A stretch of DNA of 64,000 nucleotides, from contig JAFRSH010000014.1 of assembly GCA_017427685.1 (NCBI GenBank), positions 62,001-126,000 of the forward strand, read 5' to 3'. The notes beneath the pieces were generated by a model. The model had not been told where the DNA came from. It made no database searches and worked only from the letters and a program-made list of their open reading frames with translations. The DNA comes from Lachnospiraceae bacterium (GTDB taxonomy: Bacteria > Bacillota > Clostridia > Lachnospirales > Lachnospiraceae). The first letter of the stretch is position 1, and each line of letters starts with the position of its first letter. A program made the position numbers and the translations under genes. Below are positions 17,198 through 25,362 of the stretch, in pieces.

Positions 17198-18277
17198 ATG
17201 GATGACAGGAAAAATATGGGAAAAGAGAAAGATGGCGTGATGATGCCGGTGCCTCCAAGATTATCGGAAATGGATGTGTCATATCCTGGTTTTATTAACG
17301 GCCTGATTGATGAAATCCAAAGAAAGAGGATAGTCATTACATTAAATGCTAATGCCGGTCTGATCGACCTGTACTGGTATGTGGGAAACATGATCCTTAA
17401 GAAGCAGAAAACGGAAGGTTGGGGCGCCAAAGTTATCGACAGGATATCCCATGACATTAAGACTGCTTTTCCTGATATGAACGGTTTTTCGCCAAGGAAC
17501 ATTAAAAACATGCGTAGATTCGCCGCAGAATGGCGGGATTATGAAATTGTGCAACAGGTTGTGGCACAAATACCGTGGCGGACAAATCTGGTTTTGCTTG
17601 AAAAACTTGATTCAACGGAGGAACGGCTTTGGTATGCCGGAAAAGTTATCGAAAACGGATGGAGTAGTAGCGTATTGGCTATGCAGATAGAAAGCGGTCT
17701 GTTCAGTCGAGACGGAAAAGCCGTGAATAATTTTGATCTTTCACTTCCACCGGAAGATTCCGACCTTGTGAGTCAAGTATTCAAAGATCCATATCTGTTT
17801 GATTTCCTTGGAACTGATATTCCGAGGCGTGAAATTGAAATTGAAAAGAAATTGACTGAACACATTCAGAGTTTCTTGCTTGAACTCGGACAAGGCTTTG
17901 CTTTTGTCGGGCGACAGATTCATTTGGAACTCGGAGGACAGGATTTCTACATTGACATGCTTTTTTATCACCTACGACTTCGCTGTTATGTGGTGATCGA
18001 ACTAAAAGCCTGTGAGTTTCAACCTGAATTTGTGAGCAAAATCAATATGTATCGTAACGTGGTAGACGACGTTCTCCGTCATCCGGATGACAAACCGACA
18101 ATAGGATTGTTGCTAGTGAAGGGCAAGAATAAGACGGTTGTGGAATACTCTCTTACAGGATACAACAATCCGATAGGGGTTGCAGATTGGGAAAATCAGC
18201 TTACAAAGAGCCTGCCTGAAGACTTGAAAAGCAGTCTTCCGACAATAGAAGAAATAGAAAAAGAGCTGAACCAGTAA
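17198..18277 (+). CDS. YhcG/DUF1016-family PD-(D/E)XK nuclease-like protein
   Basis: The N-terminal winged-helix DUF1016 region (GLIDLYWYVGNMI, the VQQVVAQIPWR motif) is followed by a C-terminal nuclease fold with FYIDMLFYH (catalytic Asp) and VVIELKA (ExK). The family often travels with restriction systems or lies as an accessory gene; the role is unproven. The gene is noticeably AT-richer than its neighbours, which suits horizontal acquisition. A palindrome copying part of its own coding sequence follows directly. Confidence 0.85.
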   Translation: MDDRKNMGKEKDGVMMPVPPRLSEMDVSYPGFINGLIDEIQRKRIVITLNANAGLIDLYWYVGNMILKKQKTEGWGAKVIDRISHDIKTAFPDMNGFSPRNIKNMRRFAAEWRDYEIVQQVVAQIPWRTNLVLLEKLDSTEERLWYAGKVIENGWSSSVLAMQIESGLFSRDGKAVNNFDLSLPPEDSDLVSQVFKDPYLFDFLGTDIPRREIEIEKKLTEHIQSFLLELGQGFAFVGRQIHLELGGQDFYIDMLFYHLRLRCYVVIELKACEFQPEFVSKINMYRNVVDDVLRHPDDKPTIGLLLVKGKNKTVVEYSLTGYNNPIGVADWENQLTKSLPEDLKSSLPTIEEIEKELNQ

Positions 18278-18302
18278 TTTGTGCAACAGTTGTTGCACAA
18301 AT
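18277..18302. repeat. Palindrome at the yhcG 3' end, echo of an internal coding motif
   Basis: Two 12-bp arms (ATTTGTGCAACA and its complement) are separated by 2 nt. Nearly the same sequence lies inside the preceding gene at about 17544-17568, coding for VQQVVAQI. It may act as a terminator-like hairpin but has no T tract. Confidence 0.6.
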
Positions 18303-18615
18303 GTGAAGGTTGGGGTGCATTTGCTTTAATCATTATTGTCTGATGTCGCAAATTGCGACTTCAAAGCAGAAATGTGCTACATAACCGACGAGTGGATTAA
18401 AAACAGGACAGGCATGTTTACGGATGATTTTATGAAGCTTGTGATTAGGATGTTGTCGTACACTAGAATAAATATTCAGGGAAACATGTTGGAATCATAC
18501 GATCTTATGAACTGTTTTTTAATAGAAAGAATTTTGGCATAACTTATACTGATCATTTGTTATTAGGTTTACCTTGGATTCAGCGCAGACCTCGGGAAAT
18601 TGGAAAGGATTGTAC
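18303..18615 (+). other. Non-coding or degenerate stretch before the GH2 gene
   Basis: This AT-rich stretch holds a 68-codon TTG-initiated frame (18336-18542) with no ribosome site and no family I recognise. The first 50 bases resemble a frameshifted continuation of a DUF1016 motif (W-G-x-F-x-L-I). It is probably gene debris from the same insertion that brought the nuclease gene. GGAAAGGA at 18602-18609 is the GH2 ribosome site. Confidence 0.35.
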
Positions 18616-21114
18616 ATGAAAAGTATCTGTATTGATGAAAAATGGTCCTTTAGGCAGGGTTTCCTTGATTCACTTTGGGCGATAAACGAGGCGCCCTGCG
18701 AAGAAGTGAACCTTCCTCATGACGCGATGATCGGCACGGCGGTTTCGCCCGATGCCGTGGCTCAGCAGGATTCGGGGTACTATAAGGGCGGGATATGCAA
18801 TTACACCAAATACCTGTTTATCCCGCAGGAGTGGGAAGAGGAAACAATCATGCTCTCGTTTGACGGAGCGATGATGAACGCGACAGTCGAAGTCAACGGC
18901 TGTAAGGCGGCCATGGAGCACTACGGATACGCGCCGTTTTATGCCGATATCACGGGACTTGTGGCATTCGGCCGGGAAAACCGCGTCACCGTGCACGTTG
19001 ACACAGGCTCACAGCCCAATTCCAGATGGTATACGGGAACCGGACTGTACCGCAGCGTTAAGCTCCTTCACGGACCGAAGGTCCACATCGTTCCCGACGG
19101 GATCTATGGTTTCACAAAGGAAGTTTCAGATAACCGCGCTTTTGCCGAGGCTCGTGTTGAGATCGCCAATGATCTTTCGGAAAACCGTCTTGTCCGGGCC
19201 GAGGTCTGTTTTATAAAAGAAACGGATTACGAAGCCGGGAAAACAGATGCTTATGCCGCAAAGGCTTCTCAGACTGTTCAGATAAACCCGCACAGCGTTG
19301 AAACGGCAAAGATAGCCATGATCATCGAAGACCCGCTCATTTGGGATCAGGACAGTCCGAATCTTTACAGAGTGGTGGTCAGAGTGACTGACACGGGAGC
19401 TTTCAGGACGCACTTTATAAAGGATCGTGATCAATCCGTCGATGAATCTTCAGCCCTTTTCGGCATCAGGACGATCACGGCGGATCCCGTAAGGGGACTG
19501 AGGATCAACGGAAAGACCGTGAAGCTTAAAGGCGGATGCCTCCATCACGATAACGGCCTTTTGGGAGCCATTTCTCTGTACGAAACCGAAGTCAGAAAGA
19601 TAAAGAAACTCAAGGAAGTCGGTTTTAATGCGATCAGGACCGCTCATAACCCTCCGTCGGCTGCGCTCGTTGAGGCGTGCGACAGGGTCGGGATGTATAT
19701 CTTCGACGAGGCTTTTGACGCATGGGGTATTGCAAAAAGGAGCGGAGACTACAGCCGGTACTTCGATACCGACTGGGAAAAGGATCTGACTGCGTTTATT
19801 AAGCGTGACAGAACACACCCGAGCGTTATCATGTGGTCTACGGGAAATGAGATCCCGGAGAGAGGCGGCTTAAACAATGGCTACTCGCTGGCTACCATGC
19901 TCGCAAACCGCATCCGTGATCTGGATGCCACAAGACCGATAAGCAACGGGATCTGTTCGTTCTGGAGCGGAATGGACGATGAGCGCGCCGAAGGAAAGAG
20001 CCCGGAACAAAACGCACCGGATGAACCTCAGGATCTCATCTGGGAGAAATGGACGGAAGCTTTCACCAACGGGCTTGATGTGGTCGGATACAATTACATG
20101 GAGGATCTTTACGAGCGGGATCACGAGCTGTTTCCTCAGAGAGTGATCCTCGGCTCCGAAAACTTCCCCAAGGATATTGGCTTCAGATGGCCGATGATTG
20201 AGCGACTGCCTTATGTGATCGGAGAATTCACGTGGACGGCCTGGGATTACCTTGGCGAAGCAGGCGTAGGCAGAGCACTTTACCTCGAAGAAGGAGATCC
20301 GCTCATAGAAAAGGGTCCGTGGGCCGTCATGCCGCATCTGATGACCGTGTATCCCTGGAGAACCGCCAACGACGCGGACTTTGACATTACGGGGATTATG
20401 CTGCCTCAGGGAGCATATCGCAGCGTGGTTTTCGGCAACTCCGGCACCTTCCTTTATTCGTACCATCCCGACAGCTTTGGAAAATATGAGCTTATGAGCA
20501 TGTGGGGATTCCCTGCGATATACTCCTCGTGGAATTATGAGGGATATGAGGGGAAACCCGTGGAGCTTATGGTGTTTTCAGCTGCCGAAGAGGTTGAACT
20601 TGTTCTGAACGGAAGGACGCTCGGAAAGAAAAAGGTCAGCAATGAGAGACCGATGCCCCGGAGCGTGCGCTTTGAAGCGGTTTATGAACCCGGGAAGATA
20701 GAAGCCATAAGCTTCCGCGGAGGCAGAGAAGTGAGCCGCGCATGTCTTGAAACAACGGGACGGCCTGCAGGCGTCAGGCTGTTACCCGAAAAAACCGTGC
20801 TGAGTGGTGACGGACATGACGTGACCTACGTTGTCGCGGAGATCATTGATGAGAAGGGAGCCGTTGTTCCCGAGGCAGAGGTAAAGCTTCACGCAGCGCT
20901 CGAAGGTGACGCCGCGAAGCTTTACGGTTTTGGCACCGGTAATCCTGTCACAGAAGAAGTATATACCGATAACGATACAGTCAGCTACCGGGGAAGGGCG
21001 ACGGCCGTGATCCGCGCAGGGCACGGTGAGGGGAAGGCGGTCCTTACCGTTGAAGCCGAACTGCCGGGCGGGCTCGTGAAGGCCTCCTGTCAGATATCAC
21101 AGGTTATTAAATGA
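18616..21114 (+). CDS. Glycoside hydrolase family 2 (beta-galactosidase-like)
   Basis: The 832-residue enzyme has the GH2 order: an N-terminal sugar-binding jelly roll (LPHDAMIG, GYYKGG), an Ig-like domain, a TIM barrel, then C-terminal beta-sandwich domains. The acid/base is E412 in TGNEIPE and the nucleophile E537 in GEFTWTAWDY. There is no signal peptide, so it acts in the cytoplasm on imported oligosaccharides. ATG 18616 follows GGAAAGGA; the longer frame from 18574 has no such site. The MFS gene 140 nt downstream is a likely importer. Beta-galactosidase is the likeliest activity, but beta-glucuronidase or beta-mannosidase cannot be excluded. Confidence 0.9.
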   Translation: MKSICIDEKWSFRQGFLDSLWAINEAPCEEVNLPHDAMIGTAVSPDAVAQQDSGYYKGGICNYTKYLFIPQEWEEETIMLSFDGAMMNATVEVNGCKAAMEHYGYAPFYADITGLVAFGRENRVTVHVDTGSQPNSRWYTGTGLYRSVKLLHGPKVHIVPDGIYGFTKEVSDNRAFAEARVEIANDLSENRLVRAEVCFIKETDYEAGKTDAYAAKASQTVQINPHSVETAKIAMIIEDPLIWDQDSPNLYRVVVRVTDTGAFRTHFIKDRDQSVDESSALFGIRTITADPVRGLRINGKTVKLKGGCLHHDNGLLGAISLYETEVRKIKKLKEVGFNAIRTAHNPPSAALVEACDRVGMYIFDEAFDAWGIAKRSGDYSRYFDTDWEKDLTAFIKRDRTHPSVIMWSTGNEIPERGGLNNGYSLATMLANRIRDLDATRPISNGICSFWSGMDDERAEGKSPEQNAPDEPQDLIWEKWTEAFTNGLDVVGYNYMEDLYERDHELFPQRVILGSENFPKDIGFRWPMIERLPYVIGEFTWTAWDYLGEAGVGRALYLEEGDPLIEKGPWAVMPHLMTVYPWRTANDADFDITGIMLPQGAYRSVVFGNSGTFLYSYHPDSFGKYELMSMWGFPAIYSSWNYEGYEGKPVELMVFSAAEEVELVLNGRTLGKKKVSNERPMPRSVRFEAVYEPGKIEAISFRGGREVSRACLETTGRPAGVRLLPEKTVLSGDGHDVTYVVAEIIDEKGAVVPEAEVKLHAALEGDAAKLYGFGTGNPVTEEVYTDNDTVSYRGRATAVIRAGHGEGKAVLTVEAELPGGLVKASCQISQVIK

Positions 21115-21254
21115 GTTTTAGTGCCGGACTTGTTTGGAGAGAGTCAAAGACTTGTTGTATCCCTTTTTTGGAATTGCCGGGAGAAGGAATCTGAAACGGT
21201 TGATAATCGTTACGGAAGAGGATAGATAATTGATAGTATGGGAAAAGGATCAAT

Positions 21255-22457
21255 ATGTGGACGATAAAATATACCCTGCTTAATGTTTCGTATTTTGCGG
21301 CATTTTGCACGGTGCATGCTTATGCTGCCGTTTATCTGCTTGAAAAAGGCTTCACCAACACAGAGGTGGGTATCCTTCTCGCTGTCGCAAACATACTGTC
21401 CGCAGTTCTGCAGCCCGTCGTGGCGGGGATTATAGACAGAAAAGGCAGGCTGACAAACCGAGGTTTTATCTTTATCTCGGTCGGCGTTATTCTGGCGGGG
21501 TCGGTCGCTTTGATGATCGCGCCGGATGAGAAGATACTCATCTTTATCGTATATGCGCTCATATACCTGATACAGTTTACTTATCAGCCCGTGATGACGG
21601 CGCTTTGCTTCGAGTACAAAAAGGCGGGATGCGACATCTTCTACGGGTTGGCGAGAGGCCTCGGATCGGCGAGCTTTGCCGTGACGAGCATGTTTGTCGG
21701 CGGACTTGTGGAAAAAGGCGGAGTGACCGTCCTTTTGTTGATAAACATTGCAACCATGATCCTTTCGGCGGTTGTGCTGCTGTTCTTTGGGAAGCCCCGG
21801 ACGGCCGCGGACGGAGCCGGCTCCGGTGAGAGTGAGGAAGAGTCGATATCGCAAACCGGTTCAAAAAACGGGATCAGGAGCTTTGTGCGCGAATATCCCG
21901 CATTTATGCTTTTTCTTGTCGGCACGATCTGCTTCTTTTTTGCGCACAACATGATCAATGATTTCATGATCCAGATCATCAGAAGCCTTGGAGGAAAAGA
22001 AACAGAGCTCGGAATAGCCAATTTCCTTCAGGCGATCCTCGAACTCCCTGTCATGGCGCTTATCGGAGTGGTGTTAAAAAAGATCTCCGCGAACAGGCTG
22101 CTCGTCTTTTCGGGAGTCGCGTTCCTTGTGAAGATCCTGATCCTTGTGTTTGCGGGCGGTATGGCACAGATGTACCTGAGCCAGTCCTTCCAGCTCTTTG
22201 CTTACGCGGTATTTATCCCCGCGGGGGCTTATTATGTCAGCAACAATATGAAAGAGGCCGATCAGGTCAAGGGACAGGCGTTTATCACGAGCGCGATAAC
22301 TATCGGTGGGGTCTTTTCTAACTTTATCAGCGGGATGATCCTCGACCGGTCAAACATAACCACCATGCTTATCGTGGGAAGTGCAGTCTGCGCAGTAGGA
22401 GTGGTACTGACGTTCTTCGCCATGAGGAAACGTTCGAAAGCAGATATAGTGTTATAA
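21255..22457 (+). CDS. MFS transporter, LacY/nucleoside-permease-like
   Basis: A 400-residue protein with about 12 hydrophobic segments and no signal peptide. The N-terminal half begins with YFAAFCTVHAYAAVYL, then a loop 2-3 motif VAGIIDRKGRL, and a charged central cytoplasmic loop (residues about 180-210). This is the MFS_1-like/LacY-type arrangement. Following the GH2 gene, it probably brings in the oligosaccharide hydrolysed by that enzyme, an inference from position only. Confidence 0.8.
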   Translation: MWTIKYTLLNVSYFAAFCTVHAYAAVYLLEKGFTNTEVGILLAVANILSAVLQPVVAGIIDRKGRLTNRGFIFISVGVILAGSVALMIAPDEKILIFIVYALIYLIQFTYQPVMTALCFEYKKAGCDIFYGLARGLGSASFAVTSMFVGGLVEKGGVTVLLLINIATMILSAVVLLFFGKPRTAADGAGSGESEEESISQTGSKNGIRSFVREYPAFMLFLVGTICFFFAHNMINDFMIQIIRSLGGKETELGIANFLQAILELPVMALIGVVLKKISANRLLVFSGVAFLVKILILVFAGGMAQMYLSQSFQLFAYAVFIPAGAYYVSNNMKEADQVKGQAFITSAITIGGVFSNFISGMILDRSNITTMLIVGSAVCAVGVVLTFFAMRKRSKADIVL

Positions 22458-22533
22458 TAATGGTAAGATGCTTCGTTGAAGTATGTTATCGAGGGAAGCA
22501 GGCGTTTGACCGACTGCGAAGAGGGGGCACAGT

Positions 22534-23952
22534 ATGCAAAAAAGAAAAGATTCGGACACATGTATTCATAGAAAACTTGTATGGACCGCAGCTTCGTTGG
22601 TGCTGATAGGTAGTGTTACCGTTTTTATCCTTATGTTTACCGGAGTGATCGGTAATAACGGATTTCTGATCGTGGCTGCCGACTCTCCCCAATTGATGAG
22701 TGCTCCGTTTGCGCTCGATTTTGATGAGGACGGAGATCTGAATCTTAAAGGGGAAGAGGGAGAAAGGTTTAGGGAAGCGATTCAGAAATACCGTGATGAA
22801 AGGAATGCGTTCAAAGCACCGGAGGGCTATAACCCGAATCTTGCCAAAGCAGACGTGCTGGGGCTTAATTCTAAAATGATTCCATTGTTTCTCAAGGAGA
22901 GTGACCGCGGCAACTCGGTTTATTCACCGATCAACATTTACATAGCGCTCGGAATGCTCGCGCAGATAACGGAGGGCGATTCAAGAAAACAGGCGCTTGA
23001 TCTCATCGGAGCCGTAGATGTTGATTACTTAAGAACACAGATCAGCGGGCTCTGGAGAAACTGTTATGAATTCGAAAATACGAGATGTGTTTTGGCATCA
23101 TCGCTGTGGATGAGCGATGATCTTGATTACAATAAAGATATTCTCAACGTTTTAGCAAAGGATTATTACGCGTCGTCATATTCCGGAGATATGAAATCCG
23201 AAAGCTTTTCGGGTGCGTTCTCAGACTGGATCAACGGACAAACGGATGAAATCCTGCATGGGCAGACATCGGAGACAGTATTTGATCCGGAAACGGTTTT
23301 TTCGCTTGCGACCACATTAAACTTTGAAGCTAAGTGGGATCTGGAATTTGGCAAGGAAAAGACCGAGAAAGGTATCTTTCACTCATACGCCGGCGATGTA
23401 CAGTGCGATTATATGAAACAGAAGATCGATGATCAGTACTATTGGGGCGATGGGTTTGGCGCAGTTGAAAAGAAATTCGAGGGATCGTCATCGACGATGA
23501 TGTTTATACTTCCGGATGAAGGGGTAAGCGTATATGATCTGATCGATGACGAAAAAGGCTTGGAGTTTATAAATACCTGCAGGGTGAACTCGCAGTCAAA
23601 ACGAGTGTTGATAAACCTGCAAATGCCTAAATTCGATGTTTCTTCGGGCCGTAATATATCAGATGATCTTAAAAAGCTCGGAATGACCGATGTGTTTGAA
23701 GAAGGATCGGCTGATTTTTCACCGCTTTTTGGCAGAAACGATGGTATCGTTTTGAGTGAAGTGAGTCACGGAGTACGTGTGATCGCCGATGAAGAAGGCG
23801 TTAAGGGTGCTGCAATTACCGTGATGAGGGGATCCGGGGCCAGAAAGCCACCGAATAATGAGATAGATTTTGTCCTGGATCGGCCGTTCATCTTCGTGAT
23901 CAGATCGGGAGACGGTATCCCGCTTTTTGTCGGAGTTGTTGAAAGACCGTAA
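22534..23952 (+). CDS. Membrane-anchored or secreted serpin protease inhibitor
   Basis: After a basic N-terminus and one transmembrane or signal-anchor segment (residues about 17-38), the chain has the serpin fold markers NSVYSPINIYIALGM, then AITEGDS-like helix motifs and the C-terminal DRPFIFVIRSGDGIPLFVG. The reactive-centre hinge reads DEEGVKGAAIT; counting from its Gly as P15 puts P1-P1' at A436-R437, pointing to elastase- or subtilisin-type targets. Serpins are scattered in bacteria and often face host or competitor proteases. A strong terminator follows. Confidence 0.88.
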   Translation: MQKRKDSDTCIHRKLVWTAASLVLIGSVTVFILMFTGVIGNNGFLIVAADSPQLMSAPFALDFDEDGDLNLKGEEGERFREAIQKYRDERNAFKAPEGYNPNLAKADVLGLNSKMIPLFLKESDRGNSVYSPINIYIALGMLAQITEGDSRKQALDLIGAVDVDYLRTQISGLWRNCYEFENTRCVLASSLWMSDDLDYNKDILNVLAKDYYASSYSGDMKSESFSGAFSDWINGQTDEILHGQTSETVFDPETVFSLATTLNFEAKWDLEFGKEKTEKGIFHSYAGDVQCDYMKQKIDDQYYWGDGFGAVEKKFEGSSSTMMFILPDEGVSVYDLIDDEKGLEFINTCRVNSQSKRVLINLQMPKFDVSSGRNISDDLKKLGMTDVFEEGSADFSPLFGRNDGIVLSEVSHGVRVIADEEGVKGAAITVMRGSGARKPPNNEIDFVLDRPFIFVIRSGDGIPLFVGVVERP

Positions 23953-24004
23953 TGAAGCATGAGGTGACTACCGAACAATGGGTATGATTTGAGATTATAT
24001 TGTG

Positions 24005-24039
24005 GCAACATCTTTGAAAAAAGGTGTTGCTTTTTGTTT
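24005..24039 (+). terminator. Intrinsic terminator after the serpin gene
   Basis: GCAACATCTTT pairs with AAAGGTGTTGC (11 bp, one G-U) around GAAA, followed by TTTTTGTTT. A TATAAT at 24053-24058 could serve asd. Confidence 0.85.
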
Positions 24040-24128
24040 GAAGGTGTAGTAATATAATGAACAGATTTTCCGAGACGGACAAATGTCCGCATGAAAAAGA
24101 CACTAACGAAATACAGGAGATGATTGTT

Positions 24129-25205
24129 ATGGCAAAACTTAAGGCAGCCATTCTCGGTGCAACGGGTATGGTAGGACAGAGATTCATTCAGCTTCTTGAG
24201 AACCACCCCTGGTTCGAGGTCGCAGTTGTAGCTGCAAGTGCAAGAAGTGCGGGAAAGACATACGAAGAGGCGGTAGGTGAGCGTTGGAAGATGGATACTC
24301 CCATGCCCGAGGCCGTTAAGAAGCTTGTTGTTATGAATGTCAGCGATGTTGAGGAAGTCGCTTCCAAGGTTGACTTCTGCTTCAGCGCAGTTGATATGAC
24401 AAAAGAAGAGATCCGTGCGATCGAGGATGCATATGCAAAGGCAGAGAAGCCCGTTGTTTCCAACAACTCGGCACATCGCTGGACACCCGACGTTCCCATG
24501 ATCGTTCCGGAGCTTAATCCCGAGCACATCGAGGTTATCGAGTTCCAGAAGAAGAGACTCGGAACAAAGAAGGGCTTCGTAGCTGTTAAGCCCAACTGCT
24601 CGATCCAGAGCTATACTCCCGCTCTTTTCGCACTCAGCGAGTTTGAGCCCGAGACCGTTGTTGCTACGACCTATCAGGCTATCTCAGGTGCCGGCAAGAA
24701 CTTCAAGGACTGGCCCGAGATGGTGGACAACGTTATCCCCTACATCGGCGGCGAGGAAGAGAAGTCCGAGCAGGAGCCTTTAAGGATCTGGGGTCACATC
24801 GAGAACGGTCAGATCGTTAAGGCACAGAGCCCTGTCATCACGACACAGTGCATCAGAGTGCCCGTCAGCAACGGTCATATGGCAGCAGTGTTCGTAAACT
24901 TCAAGAAGAAGCCCACCAAGGAGCAGATCCTCGAGGCATGGGCAAACTTTAAGGGAGTTCCTCAGGAGCTTGAGCTTCCCAGCGCTCCCAAGCAGTTCAT
25001 CAAGTACTTCGAAGAGGACAATCGTCCCCAGACAAAGCTTGATCGTGACTATGAGAACGGAATGGGCGTTTGCATGGGCAGACTTCGTGAGGACAGCGTA
25101 TACCAGTGGAAATTCGTAGGTCTCTCACACAACACACTTCGCGGCGCTGCCGGCGGTGCGGTGCTCATGGCAGAGCTTTTGAAAGCCAAGGGGTACATCT
25201 ATTAA
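24129..25205 (+). CDS. asd: Aspartate-semialdehyde dehydrogenase
   Basis: Reduces aspartyl phosphate to aspartate semialdehyde for lysine, threonine and methionine synthesis. The 358-residue protein starts KAAILGATGMVGQRF (NADP-binding) and has the active Cys in KPNCSIQ and the later NGHMAAVF His region. The sequence type is the archaeal/fungal-like branch rather than the E. coli one. ATG 24129 has AGGAG 9 nt upstream; the open frame begins at 24057. Confidence 0.93.
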   Translation: MAKLKAAILGATGMVGQRFIQLLENHPWFEVAVVAASARSAGKTYEEAVGERWKMDTPMPEAVKKLVVMNVSDVEEVASKVDFCFSAVDMTKEEIRAIEDAYAKAEKPVVSNNSAHRWTPDVPMIVPELNPEHIEVIEFQKKRLGTKKGFVAVKPNCSIQSYTPALFALSEFEPETVVATTYQAISGAGKNFKDWPEMVDNVIPYIGGEEEKSEQEPLRIWGHIENGQIVKAQSPVITTQCIRVPVSNGHMAAVFVNFKKKPTKEQILEAWANFKGVPQELELPSAPKQFIKYFEEDNRPQTKLDRDYENGMGVCMGRLREDSVYQWKFVGLSHNTLRGAAGGAVLMAELLKAKGYIY

Positions 25206-25212
25206 ATAACAG

Positions 25213-25234
25213 GATGGTCCCCAAGGGATCACAT
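25213..25234. repeat. GGTCCC-type intergenic palindrome
   Basis: TGGTCCC and GGGATCA (7 bp, one G-U) flank CAA, directly after asd. It shares its core with the elements at 35567, 41438 and 42198. Confidence 0.5.
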
Positions 25235-25362
25235 TTATTGAAAAAAATAAAATCATGTGAGTAAAAATCCTCCGGAATGGTACTAATAGGAAAATGCAGT
25301 TTCGGGTTGTCTCCGGAAAAACAAGGCTCCCCGAGTGAAACATTCCATAAGGAGGATATATC

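Noticed and set aside
18336-18542. 68-codon TTG-initiated ORF after yhcG
   Set aside because: No ribosome site, no family match by eye and an AT-rich debris context; noted only inside the intergenic entry.
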